Assembly: GCF_003205615.1 (NCBI RefSeq)
Contig: NZ_PYBV01000036.1
Location: 62,001-126,000, forward strand
Direction of reading: 5' to 3'
DNA length: 64,000 nt
Source of the DNA: Micromonospora arborensis
GTDB taxonomy: Bacteria; Actinomycetota; Actinomycetes; Mycobacteriales; Micromonosporaceae
The notes under the pieces were generated by a model that worked only from the letters and a program-made list of their open reading frames with translations, was not told the origin of the DNA and did not search any database. Positions 53,566 through 62,429 of this stretch are shown one piece after another; position 1 is the first letter of the stretch, and each line of letters begins with the position of its first letter. The position numbers were made by a program, and so were the translations under genes.

Positions 53566-54075
53566 GTGATCGACCGGAAGCTGTTCTTGTCCGACCTGCA
53601 GGAGCGGGTCAAGAACCTGGGAAACGACCTGCGAGAGCAGGCCCAGTCGGTCGAGGAGGTGTGCCTCCGCCTGCGTGGCGAGTACGACCAAGCCTTCAAG
53701 GTCCTCGACGTACCCAAGGAGCGGTTCGTCTCGTACTCCGGTGCCAGCCGCGACGGTGACCCATCGCTGCTGGCCGGCAGGGCCGGCTGGGACCACCGCG
53801 AGCAGGCCCAGGCCCTGGCCACCCTGATCGTGGCCCGCGAGCAGGAGGACGGCTGGACCGACGACCGGCTGTTGCCGCTGGTCGCGGGGTTGCGCGAGAT
53901 CCTTCCCTGGGTACGCCATTGGCACGGCGAGTTCGACGCGGCGTGGGGTGCGTCGCCGGCGGACACTTACGAGGGTTTCCTCGCCGAGACCACCAATCGC
54001 CTGCACCTCACCGACGAGGCACTGACCTCGTGGTGCCCGGTGAAAGACACCCGCGGCCGTAAGGCCAAGGTGTGA
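53566..54075 (+). CDS. Internally deleted PglX-like protein (BREX-2 methyltransferase ends without the catalytic core)
   Basis: A 169-aa protein. The first ~45 residues (MIDRKLFLSDLQERVKNLGNDLREQ..., LRGEYDQAF) resemble the N-terminus of BREX type 2 PglX. Residues ~46-169 (VPKERFVSYSGASRDGD, WDHREQAQALATLIV, LPWVRHWHGEFDAA, ADTYEGFL) resemble its C-terminal DUF7008-type region. The roughly 1000-residue adenine methyltransferase core between them is absent, yet the frame is intact. This is from memory of the family, without a search. GTG 53566 is the start, and its stop overlaps the nuclease GTG, so it is coupled to the next gene. It is either a relic or a small protein kept for another role. 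Confidence 0.7.
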   Translation: MIDRKLFLSDLQERVKNLGNDLREQAQSVEEVCLRLRGEYDQAFKVLDVPKERFVSYSGASRDGDPSLLAGRAGWDHREQAQALATLIVAREQEDGWTDDRLLPLVAGLREILPWVRHWHGEFDAAWGASPADTYEGFLAETTNRLHLTDEALTSWCPVKDTRGRKAKV

Positions 54076-55313
54076 CGACCGAGTCAGTGCCGACCGGTTT
54101 GTGGTCGGCGGGTGACGTCGAGGAGCTGACCGAGATCCTGGCGGCCCGCCGCTCCCGGCTGTGGCAGATCACCCAGCCGGCCGACCTCGCGGCGTGGGTG
54201 TTCGCCGACCCGGAGGCCGCGCCACTAGACCCGCCGCCGGTTGCCTTCGGCGGCAACTGGGCCGATGGGCTGGACGAGCCGCAGCGTGCGGCGTGGGCCT
54301 TGGCCGGATGGGTAACCCGGATGACGGTGCCGGAAGCCGCACCGACTGCCGGCTGGCACTGGCTGCTGTCGCGGGTGAACGAGGGCCACGGTTCGCTGCT
54401 GCGGCTGACCGTCGGAGTGCTGGAAACCCTCGGCGTGTACGAGTCCGGCGAGGAGGTGTGGCTGCGGGTAGCCGGAGCACCGATCGTCCTCGCCATGGAC
54501 GCCGGCGCGGTGGAACTGGAGGAGTGGGGACGGCGCGGCATCGAAGTGCCGGAAGACCGGACGAAGACCCTCGCCGAGGAGAAGATGCTCCTCACGTGTC
54601 CGGACATCGACACGGCGCTGTGGTTGCTCCGTCAGCGGCCGGTCGTGGCCGCCGCCCGGATGCTGAATGCCTGGGTAGCGGCCGGCCCGTTCCCGTTCGA
54701 GAGCCGGTACCGGGCCGAGGTAGCCGGTCAAGCCTGGCGGGCGGCGGAGAACCTGCTCGTCGGTGCGGCGCCCGCCGAGACCGGCGGGGAGCGCGGCTTC
54801 GACCGGGAATACGCGGGATCGGCCGTGCCAGTCGACCTGCCGGCGCAGCGGTCGTTCGACGCGGACGCCTACCGGGCCGGAGTAAGCGAGCACGATCGGC
54901 TGTGCCGGGCGCTGATCGATCACCTTATCGCCGAGGGTGTACGGGTTGGTGCTGGATTGCACGGCGTACCGGTGGATCTGGCGTGGCGGGACGCCGACGG
55001 GCGGCAGTTCATCGCCGAGGTGAAGAGCGTGGTCGGGGTCAACGAGGTCGAGCAGCTTCGGCTGGGCCTCGGTCAGGTCCTTGAATACCGCCACCGCCTC
55101 GCGGCGCACGGAATCGTTGCGACGCCCGTCCTGGTCGTATCGAAATGCACGGACCGGGCTTGGCCGGCCATCTGCGGGGACAACCACGTCATCCTGCTAC
55201 AGGGTGAGGGCACTCCGAATTGGTCGGCTGATCTGCGGCCTGAGGTTGTAGAAGGTGTCGCTAACACCGCCGATGGCGATGTCAGTTTGCAAGGGACAAC
55301 GCGTGACCACTGA
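54072..55313 (+). CDS. Putative PD-(D/E)XK nuclease, defence-type
   Basis: A 413-aa protein. The C-terminal third contains a restriction-endonuclease-like core: E273 in a helix (SEHDRLCRALIDHLI), D302 in VPVDLAWRD, E316-x-K318 in FIAEVKS, and a later QVLEYR helix, the QxxxY-like feature of many defence nucleases. The N-terminal ~240 residues have no recognised domain and probably sense or bind a partner. The start overlaps the deleted PglX-like gene (GTGA) and the stop region overlaps the next gene by 11 bp, so three genes form one coupled unit. Confidence 0.75.
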   Translation: MTTESVPTGLWSAGDVEELTEILAARRSRLWQITQPADLAAWVFADPEAAPLDPPPVAFGGNWADGLDEPQRAAWALAGWVTRMTVPEAAPTAGWHWLLSRVNEGHGSLLRLTVGVLETLGVYESGEEVWLRVAGAPIVLAMDAGAVELEEWGRRGIEVPEDRTKTLAEEKMLLTCPDIDTALWLLRQRPVVAAARMLNAWVAAGPFPFESRYRAEVAGQAWRAAENLLVGAAPAETGGERGFDREYAGSAVPVDLPAQRSFDADAYRAGVSEHDRLCRALIDHLIAEGVRVGAGLHGVPVDLAWRDADGRQFIAEVKSVVGVNEVEQLRLGLGQVLEYRHRLAAHGIVATPVLVVSKCTDRAWPAICGDNHVILLQGEGTPNWSADLRPEVVEGVANTADGDVSLQGTTRDH

Positions 55314-56613
55314 TAACCGAGCACCCGTGCCAGTATGGACACTCGCCACGGACGCGGTGAGCGTGCCGGACGTGCTCGGTCATGAGGGCATGACGCCGGC
55401 CCGGCTCGAAGAACTGAGAACAGTCCTGGCGACACTTGCGGATTTCCCCATCGCCACGCTTGAAGCACATCCGATTTCAAGCAAGCGCGATCGGAACGGC
55501 GGAATTCCGCTCAATGCGGCCAGTCCGCTCGCTCAGCAGTTGTCGCACCTCGTGACTCAGACAGCGAAGTCAGCACCTCCGCTAGACGTCGCTGCGACCG
55601 GTGACGTGCTCTACCGGATGGTGGTGCCGGCAAAGGTCGCCGCACAGGTCGGTAAAGGACTTGTCGGGCCCATGGGTTCGAAGGCATTTGCGGGAGGTAT
55701 CTATGGCGACCTGGTCAGCTCCACCGGCATCGTAGCCAAAGCCACGTTCGTGCCCGTTGCTGGCAAGGCCGCTGCCGCAGGTGCCGCAACCGGCTCGGCC
55801 GCCACAGCTGGTGTGGCAGTCGCCAGCGCCGGAGCGTTGACAGTGGCCGCGCCACTTGTGCTGATGGCCGTCGCGGTGGGCGTCAGCGCCTACGCTGATC
55901 ACCAACGCCAGGAAGCGATCGAGCGGATCAGCGACCTCCTGGAGGAGTTGCACGAGGACAATCTGGAGAAGGAACGCAGCGCGTTGGACGATTGCCGTGA
56001 CGCGATCGACAAGGCGACGTCGGTTCTCCTCGACCAGGGCAGAATCGGCCTGTCGTTGGGACTGGATTCCTCGTCGTACGCGATCAACACGGCGATCGAA
56101 GGAACCAAGCGTCGACTCGCGAAATGGCAAGATGCGCTAGCCGCGCTGCCCGACGGCCCGGTTGAAGTCGCGGCATTGACGAAAGCATTCCCCGGCATCG
56201 ATGAGGATGGCGGCACATTCCGCGCCCACGTGGAGCTTGCGCGACTCGCCATCGCTCTCAAACGCCGAGTGCTCGTGCTTCAAGCAGTCGAACACGCTCA
56301 ACTGGTGGGGACGGAAAATCCGTTCAAGAGCTTTATCGGAAACTTGCGCGACGACGAGCGTCGCGTCGACGAGTTGGAATCAGGCATCAACTCAGTCCTG
56401 CTTCGGTTGTCGACCATGGAGTTGAGGCGCCCCGGCGGGTTCCGAAGCATCATGTTCACGCAGGGCGAGGTCGACGACCTGCTCAAGGCCGCGTACCGCT
56501 TGCGCGCCTTGGGCGACGGCCTCAACGTGGGACACCACCGAGCTGACGTTGCGATCGAGATCGAACGAAGCAGCGACGGATCGCTCGTAGTGTTCCCTGC
56601 AGTAGCTGCCTGA
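55303..56613 (+). CDS. Hypothetical protein with Ala/Gly-rich hydrophobic segment and coiled coil
   Basis: A 436-aa protein. Residues ~141-197 are a long Ala/Gly/Val-rich hydrophobic stretch (GKAAAAGAATGSAATAGVAVASAG, then LTVAAPLVLMAVAVGVSAY), long enough for one or two membrane passes. It is followed by a charged helical region (~200-240, QEAIERISDLLEELHEDNLEKER) and an alpha-helical C-terminal half. This layout resembles membrane-disrupting effectors or tail-associated toxins, but no family is recognised. GTG 55303 with AAGGGAC upstream overlaps the end of the nuclease gene. The unit of deleted PglX, nuclease and this protein ends before a second pglX-like tail. Confidence 0.65.
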   Translation: MTTDNRAPVPVWTLATDAVSVPDVLGHEGMTPARLEELRTVLATLADFPIATLEAHPISSKRDRNGGIPLNAASPLAQQLSHLVTQTAKSAPPLDVAATGDVLYRMVVPAKVAAQVGKGLVGPMGSKAFAGGIYGDLVSSTGIVAKATFVPVAGKAAAAGAATGSAATAGVAVASAGALTVAAPLVLMAVAVGVSAYADHQRQEAIERISDLLEELHEDNLEKERSALDDCRDAIDKATSVLLDQGRIGLSLGLDSSSYAINTAIEGTKRRLAKWQDALAALPDGPVEVAALTKAFPGIDEDGGTFRAHVELARLAIALKRRVLVLQAVEHAQLVGTENPFKSFIGNLRDDERRVDELESGINSVLLRLSTMELRRPGGFRSIMFTQGEVDDLLKAAYRLRALGDGLNVGHHRADVAIEIERSSDGSLVVFPAVAA

Positions 56614-56640
56614 CCGGACACCGCGCGCAACTTGTTACCG

Positions 56641-56715
56641 ACTGCACCTTAGCGACGAGGCGCTGACCTTGTGGCGCCCACTAAGGCGACCCGCGGCCGT
56701 AAGACGAAAGCGTAG
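56641..56715 (+). pseudogene. Second pglX-like 3' tail, frameshifted
   Basis: CTGCACCTTAGCGACGAGG and ACCCGCGGCCGTAAG match the last ~75 bp of the deleted PglX-like gene (54001-54075). It encodes LHLSDEALTLWRP and then, in another frame, TKATRGRKTKA and a stop, so about one base is missing or extra in between. Together the two tails flank the nuclease and hydrophobic-protein genes like a direct repeat. Confidence 0.75.
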
Positions 56716-56728
56716 AAAGGATTATCTG

Positions 56729-56788
56729 GTGCTGGTTGCCGACGGGGGATCGGTGCGGGCGGCGGACTTCTGGAGGGTGCGCCGGTGA
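56729..56788 (+). CDS. Possible 19-codon leader ORF
   Basis: GTG 56729, preceded by AAAGGAT, opens a 19-residue frame (LVADGGSVRAADFWRVRR) whose TGA overlaps the GTG of the 977-aa gene. It might be a translational-coupling leader or the remnant of a following gene. It is too short to judge. Confidence 0.2.
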   Translation: MLVADGGSVRAADFWRVRR

Positions 56789-59718
56789 CCGTGAGCATGC
56801 CGGATGGCTGGCGAATCAGCCTGATCTATCCGGCGCGCGGGCTCCTGCAGCAGTACCGACTGCAGCAGCGGGTTACCTTCCTCTGCACCCGCTGCGATCG
56901 GGAGAAGACGTCGCAGCGGGTGGCCATCGTGGATGGCAGTTGGCTGTCGGTCATGTGCAACGGGTGCTGCGGGAGGCTGCTGGCCACCGAAGAGAAGACA
57001 TCTCTGCAGCCAGAGAAAGCTACTCATGCGCCTGAGAATGCGTCGCCTACCAACAACCGGGCCGACGAGTTTCGCAAGGACGTAGATCGGTTGGCGCAAT
57101 TGCTGCGGGCCAGAGCCGAGCGTCGGCGGCTCGCCTATGAAGACCGAAAGGCGTTGAAAGCGCTCGCCGAGAAGAACGTGACCGTAGTCGCGCTGCGGTA
57201 CGCGGAGTTGCTGGCTGAAGGCGAGTCGCTGATAGCGCGGGTTCGTGGCGTCCAATCCATCCGTTACCGGTCGGACCAGGTTGCGAAGCGGCTGGCCGAG
57301 GAACGTGGCCGTGTGTTTCGCCAGCTTCACGGCCGGCACGAGGAGTGGCTCACCCTCGCCCGGGCATCCTCGACTGCACCGGACTACCTCGACGCACTGG
57401 TGATGCGCCACCTTGGTGGCAAGCCGTTACGGGACGCTCTCGCCACTGCCCTGAAACGCCGCGGGCTACGTTCAGGTGCCATAGATGTGCCGACGGAAGA
57501 CATCTGGGCGTGGCTGGCGGGCAGTCAACTGGACGCCGCATACGCGGAGGAAGCCCTTCCGGCCGAGGTGAAGGCATTGCTGCGGCTGGACAACCAGGGC
57601 TTCTCGAGGGTGCTCCGCGCCGATGCCAACGAGACCCGGCCGAACGACTTCCTCGTGCACCCCGCTGTGGTCGAACGGTGGGAGGCCCAATCTGGCCGGA
57701 TGTACGACAAACTGAGGCTGGCCCGCGACGAGATCGCGGAGACGCTCGGCACCGCTGCGCCCGGCAGAGAGGGCCTGCGCACCGACCACCTGGAAGCCGC
57801 GGTCAAAGCGTGCGCACGGGCTGGTGCTCGCAGTGTCATGGCTGAGCTTCTCGTCAAGGAACTGCGGCTGCGTGCCGTCCGTTTCCACCGTGCGCTTCCG
57901 ATGCAGCAGTTGCGGGCCGAGTGTCTCCGGGAGGCGGCGGCCGAGATCGCTGGTGCGGATCCGAAACTCGCAGCGTTGGTCGAATCGGCGTGTGCGGACC
58001 ACCGCGCACAGTGCCCCAGGGTCACCGACCCGCACCCGTGCGCGACCTGCGCTCACGAGGTGGTCAGCCATGTGCACGCGCACCAGGCGGGGCAGACGAC
58101 CGAGCCCACCACCGTTCCGACGAACGCGCCCGGGGTCGAGAGGACGCCCGCCGTCCCGGAACCTCCTGAGAAGGCGAGCGCTCCGTCGAGTGCAGGGTCC
58201 GAGCCGGAAGCCTTCATCTGCTCTGGCGGACGACAGCACCCCGCTCCGGCCGCCCTCGCCGTGGTGTCGGCTGACACCGTGCAGGGCACCCCGAGGTTCG
58301 GGTACGCCTGGATGACAGAAGACGGTGATGTGCAGGCTGGTTTCGGGAAGTCGACAGAGCCCGGGGAAGGAATGATCCACGTGATCTGCAAAGCCGCCCT
58401 GGCACTCGGTGAGAACGTGTCCCGCGTGCGCGTGGTGACCCGTGACGCCGCCGCAGCCGCCGTCGTCCAGCACGTTCTGCGCACCGGCACCGTTCCACGC
58501 GACCAGGCCAGGCCGCTGACGGAGGCAACGATCAGTCTGCTCGTAGAGCTTGCTGTCTACCGGCAGCACATCTCCGTGTACGCCGACCCGTGCCCTCGTC
58601 CGCATCGCGGCGACGAGGTTGCGCGCCATTTCGCCGCGTTGGCCCTCGCCGCGGCTGACGGCCCGGATGGCCAGCGGCGCCTACGGGTGGAACTTGAGAT
58701 GGTCGCGCGTAGCCTGGGTCGAGGACTCGGCGGCCAGGCCACCAGGCCGGACGAGGAAGGCGACCACGCCTTGTGGGTGTCCGGCCAGGAGGGTGGGGCG
58801 ATCCGCCGTGAAGAGCTGGCCTGGCGCACCGCTCTGCATCGAATGCACATCGACGGCGGCTGGTGTGCACTGCCCGAACCCCGGAAGGGGGAGCAATGGC
58901 AGGAGGGAGCACTCCGCCTGCGTATGGACCACGAAGAAAGTTCGAGAGTTCCGTTCGTTGCTACGCAGGGCGTTACCCTGCGTCGTCGCGGCGGCCAATG
59001 GGAACTCGGCGGTATTCGTTGGCCTCAGGACCTGACACCAGGGGTGATCGTGACATTCCGGTGGCGCCTTGACTCCAATGTGATCAAGGCCCGCACAACG
59101 TTACTACCGCAGCCGGAGTGCGTAGACGACGTCGAGTTCCGGCACCGCTACGACGCTCAGGTCGTTACCCGGGAGAGCGCTCCTGGTTCCGACCAGGACC
59201 GGGAGGTCCCGGACCTGTCGGACGCGAGCTGGGTTCTGCGGACGTTGCGTAAGCTCGGTTACCTCAGTGTTGACGGCGTAGCCATGCTGGCCGAGCCTGC
59301 GCTGATACGAAACTGCATGGCAGTCGGCATGCCACGACATCTGCACGACCGGGTTCCGAAAGCGGTCGAGCAGTTGCTGAGAGCCGGCCGCCTCGAACGT
59401 GTCGAAGGCAGCCTGGACGCGGACGGTCGCCCTTGGTATCCGCCGCGCCCTGGACACGTCCGCAGCGACCTGCTGCGGTATGTGCCACGCGTTCACGCGC
59501 TCGAGGTGCAGCGCGATGTCCGGGACGGCTGGGGCGGGCCCCGGCACGAGCACTGGGTGGCACCATTCGTCCGGCGTCTGCCTCTTGGAGCAGAGGCGTC
59601 GGATGGGCAGATGGACGCGCACCGGGACGCGGTACGCGCCTCGGAAGTGGTCGACCGGCCGCTGCCGCAGGGGTACACCTTCGTGCGGCGTCATCGACGC
59701 AATGGCCTGCCCGGCTAA
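56785..59718 (+). CDS. Large zinc-ribbon protein of unknown function
   Basis: A 977-aa protein. An N-terminal zinc ribbon (C34-x2-C37, C58-x2-C61) is followed by a charged helical region (90-400), with a second cysteine cluster C403, C410, C419, C422. A Pro/Thr linker (435-475) comes next. At about 488-600 lies a possible RNase H-like fold (ALAVVSADTVQGTPRFGYAWMTEDGDV, with VVTRDAAAAAVVQHVL). The C-terminal half has beta-rich and winged-helix-like patches. I do not recognise the family. GGAGGG upstream supports GTG 56785. It converges on the STAND NTPase gene, 95 bp away. It could be a nucleic-acid-binding sensor in the defence island. Confidence 0.7.
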   Translation: MTVSMPDGWRISLIYPARGLLQQYRLQQRVTFLCTRCDREKTSQRVAIVDGSWLSVMCNGCCGRLLATEEKTSLQPEKATHAPENASPTNNRADEFRKDVDRLAQLLRARAERRRLAYEDRKALKALAEKNVTVVALRYAELLAEGESLIARVRGVQSIRYRSDQVAKRLAEERGRVFRQLHGRHEEWLTLARASSTAPDYLDALVMRHLGGKPLRDALATALKRRGLRSGAIDVPTEDIWAWLAGSQLDAAYAEEALPAEVKALLRLDNQGFSRVLRADANETRPNDFLVHPAVVERWEAQSGRMYDKLRLARDEIAETLGTAAPGREGLRTDHLEAAVKACARAGARSVMAELLVKELRLRAVRFHRALPMQQLRAECLREAAAEIAGADPKLAALVESACADHRAQCPRVTDPHPCATCAHEVVSHVHAHQAGQTTEPTTVPTNAPGVERTPAVPEPPEKASAPSSAGSEPEAFICSGGRQHPAPAALAVVSADTVQGTPRFGYAWMTEDGDVQAGFGKSTEPGEGMIHVICKAALALGENVSRVRVVTRDAAAAAVVQHVLRTGTVPRDQARPLTEATISLLVELAVYRQHISVYADPCPRPHRGDEVARHFAALALAAADGPDGQRRLRVELEMVARSLGRGLGGQATRPDEEGDHALWVSGQEGGAIRREELAWRTALHRMHIDGGWCALPEPRKGEQWQEGALRLRMDHEESSRVPFVATQGVTLRRRGGQWELGGIRWPQDLTPGVIVTFRWRLDSNVIKARTTLLPQPECVDDVEFRHRYDAQVVTRESAPGSDQDREVPDLSDASWVLRTLRKLGYLSVDGVAMLAEPALIRNCMAVGMPRHLHDRVPKAVEQLLRAGRLERVEGSLDADGRPWYPPRPGHVRSDLLRYVPRVHALEVQRDVRDGWGGPRHEHWVAPFVRRLPLGAEASDGQMDAHRDAVRASEVVDRPLPQGYTFVRRHRRNGLPG

Positions 59719-59813
59719 AACCGTCCCGGAAACGGGTGGATCGAGGCTCATGAACGTTCGCCGCGCAGCAGGAAGCTTCGCGCGAGCATTTTGCACCCGG
59801 AGAAGAGGATGTC

Positions 59814-62429
59814 TTATTGAACGTTGTGGCGGCTGAGGTAAGAGCGTAGATGTCGGGCCCAGCGCCGATTAACCAGGTCGTATGGCTCGAGCCACTGTGT
59901 CGGCACCGGCCGGACCGGCAGGCCGACCGATTGAAGGAAGCATTCGACGGGCACCCACGAACGGGTGCGGGCCCCTAAACCGTCGACTTCCTGCTGCAGC
60001 GCAGTCAATCGGTTCCGGTCGCCAGCCAATCGGGCGTCACAGAACTCCGCAACTGCGTATCGGTACCCGATCACGTCGGTAGGGCTGGACGCCAGGTCCA
60101 GGGCCTTGAGCCGACTGAGTATGACCGAGATCTCCGCGGGATCGGACCGGTGCACGAGAACCATGGCGAGCAAGGCGCTGCGGGTAGCGACGGTATGGCC
60201 GACGAGTTCGGCCTGATCACGGAAGCTGTCAACCTCGTCAACTGCGAGGTTGCTATGCAGGAACGCCCGGCGTTCGAGGTACAACCCGAGATCCTCAAGG
60301 TATTCCCGCTGGCGGCCAGCGGCACGCAGCTTCGACAGCTTCTCGCCTATTTCAGCGAAGTACCGTTGCGGGCGGCCGTGTGCGTACTCCTGGGCGCGAG
60401 TGATCAGTGCCTGGACTCGAAGGTTCGCGGCGGCGTCCCGGGCCTCCACGAATCGGCGTGTCGTGCTCAGAACCTGAGGCCGCTGCCCCAGGTGCAACGA
60501 GGTCGGAACCTCCGCCGAAAGCTCGTCGAAGACATCCAGCGCTTCGTCCCAGCGGTACTGCGCCTTGAGGGTGTAGCCGAGATGCCGGCGGGCGACGTTG
60601 CGCAACGGGTGGTTGGCACGGGAAATCTCACGAAGGAGCCGCAGACGTTCCTCGGCGGGCGTCTCCAGGGACTTGGCGGCAATGAAGTTCAGCACCTGCC
60701 GGCCGTATTCTGTTCTGCTCGCCGGCGGCACCCGGGGGCGCAGCCCCTGCACGGACGGGCTGAACACGATGGCCCTCGATAGCCAATCCGCGTAGGAGGT
60801 ACTCGGCGAAACCTCCAGCGTGGTGTTCTGCTCGCACACCAGCCCGATGGCGATGCCGACGGCATCTAGAACCGCGCTGTTGTCCTCGCGTTCCTTGGCA
60901 GCGTCGTGCATCAGCCGCGCCGCTGCGGCGGCACGGCTGGCGGCCAGCTCCCAGTCGCGCTCGGACCAGCCGCCGGTGACCTGGTGATCAGTGCGACGGA
61001 TCGCTTCCCGCACCGCGTCGTGCATTCGGTACGGGAAACGTTGGCCGTCCTGCCGATCGATCATAGGACGGGTGACGGCCCGCTCGGCGCACCCGTGGTC
61101 AACATCCGCAGCCGCGGCGATGAGCGCCGTGTCGAAGACGCGGAACAGACAGGCAGCTCGGATTGCCCGCTGCTCGTCGGCAGGAATGTCGTCCAAGACG
61201 CGCATTACCAGCGAGCGGAGCCCCCCGGTCACCTCGTTGACCTGGATCAATCGACCCTTGCCGGCGTCCTTTGCGGAGAGCGCTACCTGTCGGGCGAGCT
61301 CGAGGTACTGGGGCAGGCCGGCCGAAGATCGAACGAGTTCCTCAACCACCGCGTCGCTCATCGGCAGGTCAAGTAGGCGCCGCCCGCGCTCGATCAGCGC
61401 CCGCGTGTCAGACGGCGAGAGGTTACCGACGAGATGCTGCCGCGGCGCGTCCTGTGCACCTGGCACCAAGCCTGGCCACGTCCACCGGCCGCGGTACGGC
61501 AGGTCGGCTCGGCTTTCGTCGTACCAGTCCAGCATGTTCCGCCCGGTCAGCACGAACAGGACATTCGGCATGTCATGGATCAGCGTATTCAGGTGGCACT
61601 CGGACATTCTTCGCGGATCCAGCGCAAGGCGCTCGGTGGTGTCGACGAACACCGTCAAGAGCGGGGACGGCACCATCGCCGCCAACTCCCATGACAGGAT
61701 CGCCGCAATTTCGCAGGCGAGGACCGGCCGTGCCTCCGTCGGGCTGGGGTCGTCCGCGCAACGCAGAAGGAACTCTTCGAAGCCAGCGAATGCGCTCACA
61801 CCGAGCCGTACGTCACGCCGCCGGCGTAGGATTCCGATGATCTTCCGGACGCCCCACACGCCGATGCCGACCGGAGTGCCCACGGTGTAGTCGGCCGCGG
61901 ATCCCAGGTCTTTTAGGATCTCACCGGCCGTGTCGGCGACGACGTCGGCGTACTCGCCGCGGCTGTGAATACTTGGCAGCGGCTCGCCAGGGCGCACTGC
62001 GGACCAGTAGGCGGTGAAAGCGAGATCGAAGAGAGGCCAGCGGCGGCGAATGCCCGCGACGCCGGCGCGTAGCGCGAGCAGCACCGCCGTCATGTCAATT
62101 TGCCCGGCGGAGCCGTGGAGATCAATGCGGACGATTGCGTCGACCTTCGTGGCCGGCGCCGGCCCCCAACCATTGACGAGCGGCAGGTCGTGCTTGACCC
62201 ACGCCTCCAGTCGCTCTGACAAGGCTGTCTTGCCGATGCCGCCGAGCCCGTAGAAGGTGACGAGATTGCGCCGGGCAAGACCGACCTCGTCATCCTGGTC
62301 AATCAGCACACGGAACCTCGCCAGCGCCGCCTTAAACGCCTGTGACTCAGTCTCGCGGTCGGTGAAAAGTTCACCGGCGTGCGGCAGCCAGCCACGGTCG
62401 CTACCACTGGTAGGAGATGGAACCCTCAT
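59814..62429 (-). CDS. STAND-type NTPase with C-terminal helical repeats
   Basis: About 871 aa. The P-loop is GLGGIGKT (61-68), Walker B LLTVFVDTTERL (257-268) and an arginine-containing LFVLTGRNMLDWYDES follows, as in STAND/AAA-like switch ATPases. Residues ~470-560 resemble a winged helix (YRMHDAVREAIRRTDHQ). The C-terminal ~300 residues are TPR-like helices (YTLKAQYRWDEALDVFDELS), usual for ligand or target sensing. No N-terminal effector domain is visible before the P-loop, so it may recruit a separate effector. ATG 62429 is chosen; the frame is open 35 more codons upstream and no ribosome-binding site decides. Confidence 0.8.
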   Translation of the reverse strand: MRVPSPTSGSDRGWLPHAGELFTDRETESQAFKAALARFRVLIDQDDEVGLARRNLVTFYGLGGIGKTALSERLEAWVKHDLPLVNGWGPAPATKVDAIVRIDLHGSAGQIDMTAVLLALRAGVAGIRRRWPLFDLAFTAYWSAVRPGEPLPSIHSRGEYADVVADTAGEILKDLGSAADYTVGTPVGIGVWGVRKIIGILRRRRDVRLGVSAFAGFEEFLLRCADDPSPTEARPVLACEIAAILSWELAAMVPSPLLTVFVDTTERLALDPRRMSECHLNTLIHDMPNVLFVLTGRNMLDWYDESRADLPYRGRWTWPGLVPGAQDAPRQHLVGNLSPSDTRALIERGRRLLDLPMSDAVVEELVRSSAGLPQYLELARQVALSAKDAGKGRLIQVNEVTGGLRSLVMRVLDDIPADEQRAIRAACLFRVFDTALIAAAADVDHGCAERAVTRPMIDRQDGQRFPYRMHDAVREAIRRTDHQVTGGWSERDWELAASRAAAAARLMHDAAKEREDNSAVLDAVGIAIGLVCEQNTTLEVSPSTSYADWLSRAIVFSPSVQGLRPRVPPASRTEYGRQVLNFIAAKSLETPAEERLRLLREISRANHPLRNVARRHLGYTLKAQYRWDEALDVFDELSAEVPTSLHLGQRPQVLSTTRRFVEARDAAANLRVQALITRAQEYAHGRPQRYFAEIGEKLSKLRAAGRQREYLEDLGLYLERRAFLHSNLAVDEVDSFRDQAELVGHTVATRSALLAMVLVHRSDPAEISVILSRLKALDLASSPTDVIGYRYAVAEFCDARLAGDRNRLTALQQEVDGLGARTRSWVPVECFLQSVGLPVRPVPTQWLEPYDLVNRRWARHLRSYLSRHNVQ

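Noticed and set aside
49146..62429. Complete BREX type 2 system
   Set aside because: Only PglX-like terminal pieces are present; no pglZ, pglW, pglY, brxD or helicase gene was seen, so a functional BREX locus is not claimed.
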